64,000 bases of DNA. Origin: Erythrobacteraceae bacterium (lineage in GTDB: Bacteria; Pseudomonadota; Alphaproteobacteria; Sphingomonadales; Sphingomonadaceae). Shown here in pieces: positions 9,101 to 17,473 of the stretch (within the stretch, counting starts at the first letter, position 1; every line of letters begins with the position of its first letter). The position numbers and the translations under genes are program-made. The stretch spans positions 1 to 64,000 of the forward strand of contig CANJYE010000013.1 in the NCBI GenBank assembly GCA_947479055.1. The letters run 5' to 3'. The notes under the pieces are model-generated. The model was not told the DNA's origin, made no database searches, and saw only the letters and a list, made by a program, of their open reading frames with translations.

Positions 9101-9577
9101 GTGTCCGGGTTAATTCCCCTGGAAGCATGCCCGTTCCTGCTGGGCGAACATCCCGATCATCCCGGCTGGAACGAGTGGCGGCTGACCGATCTCACGCGCT
9201 ATAATGGTGCGGTGCTCGGCCTGACGCTGCTGCGGTTCGACAATGCGGAACGCACCCGCACTCGCACTCGCATCTTCCCCAAGCCGCACCTGACCAACAT
9301 CCACAATGCCATTCATGGCGCTGTCAGCATGGCTCTGTGCGATATCGCGCTGTTTGCCGGCTGCACCGCCATTCTGGGCAAGGACATCGGCCATGGCACC
9401 ACGCTGGAACTCAACACCCACTTCACCGGGGCGGGCGATTCGGAACAGCCGCTCGACGCGCTGACCGAACTGGTCAGGGAAACCGGTCGGCTGGTATTCG
9501 GCCGTGGCATGGTGGTCCAGGGCGAGGAAGTGGTCGCGTCCTATTCCGGCATCATCCGCAAGCCGTCCCGGCCATGA
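9101..9577 (+). CDS. PaaI-family (hotdog-fold) thioesterase
   Basis: The GTG start lies one base after the sdhB stop, so translation is probably coupled. The 158-residue protein has the hotdog-fold signature: H-N-A-I-H-G-A-V-S-M-A-L-C-D near 67-80 and a later T-T-L-E-L-N-T-H-F strand, as in acyl-CoA thioesterases of the PaaI group. The expected reaction is hydrolysis of an acyl-CoA; the substrate is unknown. Its stop overlaps the start of zapE (ATGA). Confidence 0.8.
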   Translation: MSGLIPLEACPFLLGEHPDHPGWNEWRLTDLTRYNGAVLGLTLLRFDNAERTRTRTRIFPKPHLTNIHNAIHGAVSMALCDIALFAGCTAILGKDIGHGTTLELNTHFTGAGDSEQPLDALTELVRETGRLVFGRGMVVQGEEVVASYSGIIRKPSRP

Positions 9578-10686
9578 GCAGGGTAATCGAACGCTACGAG
9601 GCGCTGGTCGCTTCGGGCGAATTGCGCACCGATCCCGAACAGGCCGCCGCCGCCATGCGGCTCGACCAGCTTCAGCAGGAACTGGAAGCGGGCACTCTCC
9701 AGCGCGGATTTCTCGGACGGCTGCTGCGCAGGAAAGTGACCAGTCCTCGCGGCATTTACCTGTGGGGCGGCGTCGGGCGCGGCAAGTCGATGCTGATGGA
9801 CCTGTTCCACCAGTCGTTGCGAATAGACCAGAAGCGCCGCGTCCATTTCCACGCCTTCATGCTGGAAGTGCACCAGCGGCTGCGGGAAGAACGCAGGAAG
9901 GAAAGCGGCGATCCGATCCCGCCGGTTGCCGCCGCGCTGGCCGAAGGGCTGACCTGCCTCGCCTTCGACGAGATGGTGGTCAACAACAGCGCCGATGCCA
10001 TGATCATGAGCCGGTTGTTCACATCGCTGATGGTCGACCAGGGGGTGACCATCGTCACCACATCGAACCGCGCACCCAGCCAACTTTACAAGGACGGCCT
10101 CAACCGCGAACATTTCCTGCCGTTCATTGCCCTGATGGAGCGCGAACTGGACGTGCTGGCGCTGAACGGCCCGGTCGATTACCGGCTAGACCGGCTGGGC
10201 GATATCGCCAGCTGGCACACCCCTCTGGGTGAACCGGCAACCGAACAGGTCCGCCAGGCCTTTTACCGCCTGACCGACTACGCCCCCGAAGACCTCGACC
10301 ACGTTCCCTCGGGCGAAGTCGAAGTCGGCAGCCGGCGCATCCATGTGCCGCGCAGTCTCAAGGGGGTCGGCGTGTTCAGCTTCAAGCGCCTGTGCGAGCA
10401 GCCGCTGGGCGCGGCCGACTATCTCGCCATCGCCCGCACCTATCACACCGTGATCGTGGTCGGCATTCCGCAGATGGGGCCGGAACAGCGCAACGAGGCA
10501 GCACGCTTCGTCACGCTGATCGACGCGCTCTATGAAAACAAGGTCAAACTGTTCGTCACCGCCGCTGCCGAGCCGGAAACACTTTACCAGGCCGGTGACG
10601 GCAGCTTCGAATTCGAACGCACGGTCAGCCGCCTCAAGGAAATGCAAAGCACGGATTACATGGCCGCCGGCCACGGCGAGGAATAG
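9574..10686 (+). CDS. zapE: Cell division protein ZapE (AFG1-like ATPase)
   Basis: A 370-residue P-loop ATPase of the AFG1/ZapE family, which associates with the division ring and in mitochondria with respiratory-complex quality control. ATG 9574 overlaps the preceding stop by four bases, and the sequence from there (M-S-R-V-I-E-R-Y) matches family N-termini. Walker A is G-G-V-G-R-G-K-S-M-L-M-D (about 62-73) and Walker B is L-A-F-D-E-M-V-V. Family signatures F-H-A-F-M and V-T-T-S-N-R-A-P are also present. Location next to sdhB is common in alphaproteobacteria. Confidence 0.93.
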   Translation: MSRVIERYEALVASGELRTDPEQAAAAMRLDQLQQELEAGTLQRGFLGRLLRRKVTSPRGIYLWGGVGRGKSMLMDLFHQSLRIDQKRRVHFHAFMLEVHQRLREERRKESGDPIPPVAAALAEGLTCLAFDEMVVNNSADAMIMSRLFTSLMVDQGVTIVTTSNRAPSQLYKDGLNREHFLPFIALMERELDVLALNGPVDYRLDRLGDIASWHTPLGEPATEQVRQAFYRLTDYAPEDLDHVPSGEVEVGSRRIHVPRSLKGVGVFSFKRLCEQPLGAADYLAIARTYHTVIVVGIPQMGPEQRNEAARFVTLIDALYENKVKLFVTAAAEPETLYQAGDGSFEFERTVSRLKEMQSTDYMAAGHGEE

Positions 10687-10695
10687 ACAGATGCC

Positions 10696-11655
10696 TCAGG
10701 CCGCGTGGGCCAGCTTGGCCTGCGCCCGCGCCAGTCGCGACATGATCTTGAGATCCTGCTCGCGCAGTTCGAGCGCTGCATCGGCCCACAGATCGACAAT
10801 CTGTTTCATCTCCGCCAGCGGCACCGGCGCGCTGATCCGCATCGCTTCATGTGCCCGCACCATTCCCGAGTGTCGGCGCTGCGACTTCTCGATAAATTCG
10901 CGGCAGGCCTTCAGCCCTTCGCCCGGTTCGGCAAGCTGGTGGACGATGCCCAGATCATACATCTGCTCGGCGGTGTAGATCTCGTTCGACAGGATCAGCC
11001 GGTCGGCCATTGCCGTGCCCAGCTTGCGAGACAGGATCGAATGCGCGCCCATCCCGGGAAACAGCCCGAAGATCACTTCCGGTAAACCGAAAGTGGAGCC
11101 GCGTTCCGCAATGATCTTGTCATAGGCCAGCACAGCCTCGAACCCGCCGCCAAGCGCCGCGCCCTGTACCAGCCCGACCGTGATGAGCGGCAGCTCGAAC
11201 GCCCGCATGATCCGGTCGAGAATTTCGACGCAGCGATGCCCATAAGCGACCAGCCCTTCACGATTCTGCGAGCGGATCAATCCCTGGAACAATTCAAGGT
11301 CGCCGCCGAGGCTGAACACGCCCGGCGTCCTGCTGGCCAGAATGACGTATCGCAGCGGCACCTTGCCGGGCCCGAAACTGTCCCCGATCAGCCGCTGCCA
11401 ATCGTAGAAGTTGGAAAGCATGGTGAGCGAAAAGCTCGGCCGCTCAGCCGGGTGCATATAGGTCCAGAGCGCTTCATTTCCCGATTCATACAGAATATCA
11501 AGCTCTTCCAGCTTGAAGAGCCGTTCCGGTATCGCGAGATGGCGCGCACTGTCTGCAACCAGAGGCTCATGATCATCGCCAAGAACGAACAGGAGATTGT
11601 CACCCTGATCAGGCGCAATTTCGGACTGCTCGAGGCCCCCATTTAAGCTGTCCAC
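10696..11655 (-). CDS. rpfF: RpfF-like crotonase (putative DSF-family signal synthase)
   Basis: A 319-residue crotonase-fold protein whose core closely follows RpfF, the synthase that makes cis-2-unsaturated fatty-acid (DSF) signals from acyl-ACP. Shared blocks are R-Y-V-I-L-A-S-R-T-P-G-V-F-S-L-G-G-D-L, G-A-A-L-G-G-G-F-E-A and G-L-P-E-V-I-F-G-L-F-P-G-M-G-A. The two glutamates expected for catalysis are present as E173 and E193, the same 20-residue spacing as E141/E161 of Xanthomonas RpfF. The start is GTG. No rpfC, rpfG or rpfB homologue is adjacent. The upstream neighbour on the same strand, 181 bp away, is the exosortase amidotransferase gene. An ordinary enoyl-CoA hydratase is the alternative, but the paired glutamates and unusually long N-terminus favour RpfF. 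Confidence 0.75.
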   Translation of the reverse strand: MDSLNGGLEQSEIAPDQGDNLLFVLGDDHEPLVADSARHLAIPERLFKLEELDILYESGNEALWTYMHPAERPSFSLTMLSNFYDWQRLIGDSFGPGKVPLRYVILASRTPGVFSLGGDLELFQGLIRSQNREGLVAYGHRCVEILDRIMRAFELPLITVGLVQGAALGGGFEAVLAYDKIIAERGSTFGLPEVIFGLFPGMGAHSILSRKLGTAMADRLILSNEIYTAEQMYDLGIVHQLAEPGEGLKACREFIEKSQRRHSGMVRAHEAMRISAPVPLAEMKQIVDLWADAALELREQDLKIMSRLARAQAKLAHAA

Positions 11656-11836
11656 TGCGGCCCCCTTTTGCCTGTAACGGGGTGCGCCAATTTTTGGTTA
11701 TTATTCCCTTACGTTAACCAAGTTACCTTAGGCGGGAGTCATCAGGCAATCGGTAACCGACAGGGCTGCGACGAAGCGAGTCACAGGAACGACGAACCGT
11801 TAAGGAAATTTTAACCACATGCCTTAACGTTCTAAA

Positions 11837-13732
11837 TTACAGGGATTTGGTCATTTTCAGCGCCCGGTCGAGCTGAAGCAGCTGCCACAGCAGTCGGCCA
11901 TGGTCGGCCCGCCCGGCAATATGATCGTCGGCCAAGCGGCTGATCCGGGTGGTGTCGAACCACCCGCTGCGGGCCAGTGGTGCGCTGGTGGCGATCGCCC
12001 GGGCCGCGCCGGACAGCGGCCCGCGCAACCACGCGGAAACCGGCGTCACGAAACCCTGCTTGGGCCGGTAGAGTATTTCGCCCGGCAGATAGCGCTCCAT
12101 CGTCTTCTTGAGCAGCCACTTGCCCTGCACCCCGCGCAACCGCATCCGTTCGGGCAAGGCGGCGGCAAATTCGACCAGCCGATGGTCGAGCAGCGGCTCG
12201 CGCGCTTCCAGGCTGACGGCCATGCTGGTCCGGTCAACCTTGGTCAGGATATCGCCAGGCAGCCAGAACTTGAGATCGGCATATTGCGCCCGGTCTAGGC
12301 CGGAGCGGGCAGGCGCGTTGCGCATCATTGCCTCCAGTGGCTGTTCGGCCCGGTAATCACCGCGCAGCCGCAGGAACTCGGGCGAATAGAGCCCTTCGCG
12401 CAGTTCCGGCGGATTGATCGCCAGCGCGCGGGCATAGCCTTCCTCCCCCGTTCCGGCGAGCGCAAGCAGCGTCGTCTTTGCCCGCAAAGGGCGCGGTGCC
12501 CAGTCGGCCTTGGGATAGATCCGGCCCAGCCCACCCAGCAGAGGTCGGCGCAGCACTGCGGGCAGCATCCGACGCAAGCCGTCTTCGCGGGCCTGAAACA
12601 TCTGGCGGCGGTATCCTGCAAAGGCCTCGTCCGCGCCATCCCCGGACAGTGCGACGGTCACCGTCTCGCGAGCCAGCTGGCAGACCCGCCAGGTCGGCAG
12701 GGCGGAAGCATCGGCGAAAGGCTCGTCGAACATCGCAGCCAGCGTGTCGAGTTCCTCGAAATCATCCGCGCCGACCACGCGGGCTCGGTGATCGGTGTGG
12801 AACCGGGCCGCGACATCGGCAGCGTAGGACGTCTCGTCCAGTTGCGCGACATCGAAGCCGATGGTGCAGGTCCGCACCGGCTCGCGGCTGGCCTCGGCCA
12901 TCAGCGCAACCACGCTGGAGCTGTCCACCCCGCCCGACAGGAACGCGCCCAGCGGCACGTCCGCGACCATCCGCGAACGGACCGCATCGCGCATCAGGTG
13001 GAGCAGTTCGGCGGCCAGATCCTCGTCCGAACCCTCGCGCCGCTGGCGGAAGGAGACGTCCCACCACTGGCGCGGTGCGGGCGGCGGCGTGTCATGGCGC
13101 AACAGCAGGAAATGCCCGGCAGGCAGCTTCTCCACCCCTTGCAGGAAGGCGCGGTGATCGGGGACATAGCCCCAGGTCATATAGTCCTCCACCGCCAGCG
13201 GATCGATCTCGCGCCGCAGCAGCGGGTGAGCGGTGAGGCCCTTCATCTCGGACGCGAAGGCCAAGCTGCCATCGCTCAGCCGCGCCATGTAGAGCGGCTT
13301 CACGCCCAGCCGGTCGCGGGCGAGAAGCAGCGTCCGCTCGGTCAGGTCATAGAGCGCGAAGGCGAACATGCCATGCAGGCGCGAAAGGCAATCGACCCCC
13401 CAGCGCTGCCAGGCGGCAAGGATCACTTCGGTATCGCCATCGGTCTGGAATACCGCGCCATGGCTGGCCAGTTCGCGCCGCAATTCGCGGAAATTGTAAA
13501 TCTCGCCGTTGAACACGATCACCGCCCGACCATCGGCGGAGTGCATCGGCTGGGGCGAGCCGGCGAGATCGATGATCGACAAGCGGCGATGGCCCAGCCC
13601 CACCCCCGGCGCAGTCCAAATGCCTGCCCCGTCCGGCCCGCGATGGGCCAGCGCGTCGCACATCCGCTCGACCCGCGCCGGATCAACCGGCTTGGGCGTG
13701 GTGTAATGGAATATCCCGGTTATGCCGCACAT
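11837..13732 (-). CDS. Asparagine synthase-type amidotransferase of the exosortase A system
   Basis: At 631 residues this is a glutamine-hydrolysing asparagine synthetase B homologue of the kind found beside XrtA exosortases (amidotransferase 1). The N-terminal nucleophile is C2 in M-C-G-I-T-G-I-F. The glutaminase domain contains H-R-G-P-D-G-A-G-I and F-N-G-E-I-Y-N-F-R-E-L. The synthetase domain has the PPi loop L-S-G-G-V-D-S-S near residue 265. It starts 9 bp after the xrtA stop. By context it probably amidates a component of the exported polysaccharide or another sugar-linked carboxylate rather than free aspartate; this is inference. Confidence 0.88.
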   Translation of the reverse strand: MCGITGIFHYTTPKPVDPARVERMCDALAHRGPDGAGIWTAPGVGLGHRRLSIIDLAGSPQPMHSADGRAVIVFNGEIYNFRELRRELASHGAVFQTDGDTEVILAAWQRWGVDCLSRLHGMFAFALYDLTERTLLLARDRLGVKPLYMARLSDGSLAFASEMKGLTAHPLLRREIDPLAVEDYMTWGYVPDHRAFLQGVEKLPAGHFLLLRHDTPPPAPRQWWDVSFRQRREGSDEDLAAELLHLMRDAVRSRMVADVPLGAFLSGGVDSSSVVALMAEASREPVRTCTIGFDVAQLDETSYAADVAARFHTDHRARVVGADDFEELDTLAAMFDEPFADASALPTWRVCQLARETVTVALSGDGADEAFAGYRRQMFQAREDGLRRMLPAVLRRPLLGGLGRIYPKADWAPRPLRAKTTLLALAGTGEEGYARALAINPPELREGLYSPEFLRLRGDYRAEQPLEAMMRNAPARSGLDRAQYADLKFWLPGDILTKVDRTSMAVSLEAREPLLDHRLVEFAAALPERMRLRGVQGKWLLKKTMERYLPGEILYRPKQGFVTPVSAWLRGPLSGAARAIATSAPLARSGWFDTTRISRLADDHIAGRADHGRLLWQLLQLDRALKMTKSL

Positions 13733-13741
13733 GCGAAGGGG

Positions 13742-15307
13742 TTAGGGCAGTTTGGCAATATGGTCCATCCATTCGCCCAGCGGCCCGGCGGACTTGCGGA
13801 ACGCCGCCACGCTTTGTGCGGCGGGATGGCCGGGCCGATCTTCGGCGGAAAGGATCAGCAGCATCGTCGGCCTGCGGGCGAGCAGGAAGCGGTCGCGCAT
13901 ATTGGCCAGCTTGAGCCGCGTGTTGCTGCCGGTGAGCAGATCGCCGCTGCGGTAGAAAGTGATGGCCAGACGCCTGACATGGCCCTGCGCCAGCAGCCAC
14001 TCGGAATGACCCTCGCCATCGGCCGGGCCGGGCTCCAGCCATGACCATGCACTGTCCGGCGTCAGCGCGCCCTGCCCGAAGCCGCCGGCCTCGCGCCCCT
14101 CGGCCTGCGAAGCGTAGAAGGCATAGAACACTTCGACCTGATGGCCTGCGCCATCGGCGAAGCGACCGAGCAGGCGATGGTTGGCTCCCTGCGCGCGCGG
14201 TTCCCACCAGACCTGCGGGCGATAGGGCACCTCGTGCCAGCCCTTGGGTTCCGGCAGCATGATCTGGTGCGGAACAGCGGCGGCAAGCCGGTCGGCCTGC
14301 GCGGCCCAGAGCGAGACGCCCAGCGCCATCGCCGCAATCGCCGCCAGCGCAGGCATGGCCCCGACCGTGCGTCTTTCGGCCCAGCGGACCAGCGGGTTCG
14401 CCATGATCGCGTCCGCATCGATGAAGGGATCGTCGATCGAGCGGTCGAAGAAGCGCCAGGCCCCGGCCAGCATCAGTGCCATCACGATGGCGAAGAACAC
14501 CCAGCCATAGATGATGTGATCGAACCCGGCGGCAAAGGAGACCCCGCGAAACTGGGCGATGTAGATCGTGCCCCAGGCGCGCACGCCGTTGGCCAGCACC
14601 GGAACCACCACCGCCATCGCCATGAACAGCGCGCGCCGCCGCCAGCTGGTGAAGCAGATCTGCGCCACCAGCGTGCCCAGCGCGATCATCGCGACGAGGA
14701 ATTTGACGCCCGAACAAGCCTCCGCCACTTCGAACAGGCCGACGGGCGTATCGATGAAGACGCCCTGGATATCGGCGGGAATGCCGCTCCAATGGGTGAA
14801 GAGGATGGTGAGCTTTGCCGTGATCGTTTGCAGTGCGGGGACAAGTTCGTCGCCGAATGGGACGAGGAACAGCATGTAGCCCAGCGGAAACACCAGCCCC
14901 GCCGCCACTCTCGGCCCGAGCAGGGCCAGCACCACACCCTGCAGGACCACGACGGCCCCGAGTTGCATCGCCAGGTCCAGCCCGGAAAAAGCCCCCAGCA
15001 GCCAAAGGAACAGAGCGCCGGCCACCACTATCAGACCGGGCCACCAGCCCATCGGCCTCAACCGTGCCAGTTGCCCTGCCCTCAGCACGACCAGCCAGAC
15101 GACGATGAGCGGTATGAACAGCACATGGTTGTAGGTCGAACTGTTCCACCATTGCGCTAACATCGCTGCCCATTCGCGTCCGAACAGCACGATCAGGCCC
15201 AGCCAGACAAAGGCCAGACGCCCCAGCGGCGCACGCCAGCTTTCGGGAATCCGCGCCAGCAGTCGCTCGGCCGGGCTGGCTGACAAGGCGATGTCAGGCG
15301 GCGACAC
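13742..15307 (-). CDS. xrtA: Exosortase A with fused EpsI domain
   Basis: The integral-membrane transpeptidase-like enzyme thought to process PEP-CTERM proteins during envelope and exopolysaccharide assembly. The 521-residue protein has about eight membrane segments in residues 30-310. The catalytic triad is visible as C198 in E-A-C-S-G-V-K-F, R243 in A-N-G-V-R-A-W and H264 in F-D-H-I-I-Y-G-W. After about residue 330 a soluble EpsI-like domain follows a further membrane segment, a fusion usual for XrtA in proteobacteria. It is the first gene of the minus-strand arm and diverges from the acyltransferase arm across 154 bp. No obvious PEP-CTERM substrate is encoded in the window. Confidence 0.95.
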   Translation of the reverse strand: MSPPDIALSASPAERLLARIPESWRAPLGRLAFVWLGLIVLFGREWAAMLAQWWNSSTYNHVLFIPLIVVWLVVLRAGQLARLRPMGWWPGLIVVAGALFLWLLGAFSGLDLAMQLGAVVVLQGVVLALLGPRVAAGLVFPLGYMLFLVPFGDELVPALQTITAKLTILFTHWSGIPADIQGVFIDTPVGLFEVAEACSGVKFLVAMIALGTLVAQICFTSWRRRALFMAMAVVVPVLANGVRAWGTIYIAQFRGVSFAAGFDHIIYGWVFFAIVMALMLAGAWRFFDRSIDDPFIDADAIMANPLVRWAERRTVGAMPALAAIAAMALGVSLWAAQADRLAAAVPHQIMLPEPKGWHEVPYRPQVWWEPRAQGANHRLLGRFADGAGHQVEVFYAFYASQAEGREAGGFGQGALTPDSAWSWLEPGPADGEGHSEWLLAQGHVRRLAITFYRSGDLLTGSNTRLKLANMRDRFLLARRPTMLLILSAEDRPGHPAAQSVAAFRKSAGPLGEWMDHIAKLP

Positions 15308-15461
15308 GGCTCCTTAACTGCTTGAATGCGATAGTCCGGTCGCGCAGGATCAGCGCCGGGGCCGCATCTTCACCAAACTCGGCGAGATGATCGAGCGGCC
15401 AGGCAACGGGATCGGGCGGAACTTGCATCGGGCCAGGGGGCTCCCGGGAGGAACAGGGCGG

Positions 15462-16451
15462 GTGATCGCAGTCAGCTATCACGACAAGGTTAATGTCCTG
15501 CAAGGTATCGACTTGGCAAGCGCCGGGCCGTTCGACCGTGCCGATTGGTTTGCCTTGCTGGCACAATATAGCGAATCCCCGCCGCTGATTGCGCTGGCCA
15601 GCGATGGCAAGGCGGTGCTGGCGCTGCCGCTGGTCGCAGCGAATCACCGGCTTGAACCCCTGCTCAATTGGTACAGTTTCACCTGGCGGCCACTGATGAG
15701 CGACGGAGCGGCGCAAGAGCGGCTCGCCGTCGCACTGGCCCGCGACCTGCGCAGGCGAACGCATCGGGTCACGCTGTGGCCACTACCGGACGAGGATGGC
15801 AGCGCCAGCCTGCTGGAAAGGGCCTTCCGCGATGGGGGATGGCGGGTGGGGCGGCAGATGTGCGACAGCAACCACGTCCTCCCGGTCAAAGGGCGCAGCT
15901 ATGCCGAATATCTCGCCTCCCGCCCCGGCCCGCTGCGGACCACGCTGAAACGCAGATCGCGCTATGTCGAAATCAAGATTATCGAATATTTTGATGATAA
16001 TGCCTGGATCATCTACGATGAAATCTATCGCAAGAGCTGGAAGCCGACCGAAGGCAATCCGGCACTGCTTCGTGCCTTCGCCGAGGCCGAAGGCAAGGCC
16101 GGGCGGCTGCGGCTGGGCATCGCCCGGCACGAAGGGCGGCCGGTCGCCGCGCAATTCTGGACGGTGGACGGCGGCACCGCCTGGATTCACAAGCTGGCCC
16201 ATCTCGAAGACACCCGCCACCTGTCCGCCGGGACCAGCCTCACCGCCGCGCTGTTCGAGTATGTGATCGATCGCGATCGCGTGTCGCTGGTCGATTTCGG
16301 GACGGGTGACGATCCCTACAAGCGCGACTGGATGGACGAAGTCCGGCCCCGCTACCGGCTGGACTGCCACAACCCCGCCAACCCGCGCAGCTGGCCCCAT
16401 ATCGTCCGTGCTGCGGTGCAACGGCTTGTCTCGGGAGGCGAGCATGGCTAG
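15462..16451 (+). CDS. GNAT/CelD-like acyltransferase of the exosortase A locus
   Basis: A 329-residue protein of the FemAB/CelD acetyltransferase group (Acetyltransf_6). The GTG at 15462 is preferred because a GGGAGGA sequence ends about 9 bases before it; the open frame extends upstream to 15387. The conserved C-terminal GNAT part contains R-P-V-A-A-Q-F-W, then K-L-A-H-L-E-D-T-R-H and L-V-D-F-G-T-G-D-D-P-Y-K-R-D-W, the block that recurs in XrtA-linked members. It is expected to acylate a sugar or peptide of the surface polymer. It is the first gene of a four-gene plus-strand operon. Confidence 0.82.
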   Translation: MIAVSYHDKVNVLQGIDLASAGPFDRADWFALLAQYSESPPLIALASDGKAVLALPLVAANHRLEPLLNWYSFTWRPLMSDGAAQERLAVALARDLRRRTHRVTLWPLPDEDGSASLLERAFRDGGWRVGRQMCDSNHVLPVKGRSYAEYLASRPGPLRTTLKRRSRYVEIKIIEYFDDNAWIIYDEIYRKSWKPTEGNPALLRAFAEAEGKAGRLRLGIARHEGRPVAAQFWTVDGGTAWIHKLAHLEDTRHLSAGTSLTAALFEYVIDRDRVSLVDFGTGDDPYKRDWMDEVRPRYRLDCHNPANPRSWPHIVRAAVQRLVSGGEHG

Positions 16452-16478
16452 GGCCACCCCACCTAAATCGAGTGAGCC

Positions 16479-16781
16479 ATGGATTCCGAACCCAACTCTT
16501 CTGCCAACCCACCGGGAAGCCGCAGCCAGACCGACCTGGTGCTGCGCCAGATCCTGGTCGACATCCTCGGGCTGGATTGCGCGCGCGTTGCCGGGTTCGA
16601 TCTCGCGACCGGACTGTTCGGGCATATCCCGGAGCTCGATTCCATGGCCGTGGCCACGTTACTCACGGAGATGGAGGACCGTCTCGGCATCATCATCGAC
16701 GATGACGAGGTCGATGGCGAACTGCTCGATTCCTATGGCTCGCTGCTCGCTTTCGCGCGGGCCAAGCGGGAAACCGACTGA
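16479..16781 (+). CDS. Acyl carrier protein of the exosortase A system
   Basis: A 100-residue acidic protein with the phosphopantetheine attachment site in P-E-L-D-S-M-A-V-A-T-L (serine near residue 53), followed by E-M-E-D-R-L-G-I and a D-D-D-E-V-D-G-E-L helix, as in stand-alone ACPs. Small ACPs are a constant part of XrtA loci, where they probably feed acyl or aminoacyl groups to the neighbouring transferases. It starts 27 bp after the acyltransferase stop and ends 9 bp before the hydrolase 2 start. Confidence 0.88.
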   Translation: MDSEPNSSANPPGSRSQTDLVLRQILVDILGLDCARVAGFDLATGLFGHIPELDSMAVATLLTEMEDRLGIIIDDDEVDGELLDSYGSLLAFARAKRETD

Positions 16782-16790
16782 CGCGCTGGC

Positions 16791-17473
16791 GTGATCGCGA
16801 GCTGGCCCTGTCCCCTGCCGCAGGGCGGTGCCGCGCAGGAATATGCCCTGGCCTTCGACCGGTCGCGCCCTCACCGCCTGCTGATCCTGCCCGCCCTGTT
16901 TGACGAAGCGAACAAGACCCGCCACCAGATCGCCGAAGTCATGCGCCGGTTCGATGGGGCCGGGATCGACTGCTTCCTGCCCGATCTGCCTGGCTGCAAC
17001 GAGAGCGTGGAAGCGCTGGCCCCACAGACGCTCGATAGCTGGCGCGCCGCAGCCCGGGCCGCAGCCGCGCATTTTCGCGCCACCCGGTTGCTGACCATCC
17101 GCGCTGCCGCCATCCTCGCCCCGCCCCGCCCCGCCTGCCCGGCTGGCGTTACGCACCGACCAGTGGCGCCACCGCGCTGCGGGCCCTGCTGCGTGCCCGC
17201 CAGATTGCTGCGCGCGAGGCAGGGCTCGATGAAAGCATGGATGGGCTGTTGCAATGCGGCAAGGCCGAAGGGCTGGATCTGGCTGGCTACCGGCTTGGCG
17301 CAGAGATGATCGCCCAGCTTGAAACGGCGCATCTGCCCGACAGCGGCATTCTGGCCGATATCGAGCAGGAGGATGTTGCCGGAAGCCCACCGTGGGTCAG
17401 GGCCGAGCCACAGTTCGATCCGGCCCAGGCCGATGCGCTGGCTGCGATCATCGCCATGGCTCTGACGGCATGA
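16791..17473 (+). pseudogene. Hydrolase 2 of the exosortase A system, frameshifted at a CCCCG repeat
   Basis: The gene is an alpha/beta-hydrolase relative of the XrtA-linked hydrolase 2 family. The first part (GTG 16791 to about 17120) gives L-P-A-L-F-D-E-A-N-K-T-R-H and L-P-D-L-P-G-C-N-E-S, matching the family's (F/L)-x-E-E-x-N-K-x-R and (Y/P)-G-C-x-(D/E)-S motifs. The second part (about 17135-17473) continues in another frame as P-G-W-R-Y-A-P-T-S-G, then L-L-R-A-R-Q-I-A-A-R-E-A-G and L-A-G-Y-R-L-G-A-E-M. The switch falls within three copies of GCCCC at 17118-17134. Removing one 5-base unit restores a continuous 225-residue protein. The stop overlaps the hydrolase 1 start (ATGA). This could be a decayed gene, a phase-variable switch or an assembly error. 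Confidence 0.85.
17118..17134 (+). repeat. (GCCCC)3 pentanucleotide repeat at the hydrolase 2 frameshift
   Basis: Three perfect GCCCC units (17118-17132) plus a partial unit. With three units the reading frame goes out of phase; with two it is restored (A-P-P-R-L-P-G-W-R-Y). Units that are not multiples of three are the classic substrate for slipped-strand frame switching, although three copies is a short tract. Confidence 0.8.

Noticed and set aside
17100-17140. Programmed ribosomal frameshifting in hydrolase 2
   Set aside because: No slippery heptamer with downstream structure was seen; a 5-base repeat-unit change explains the shift more simply.
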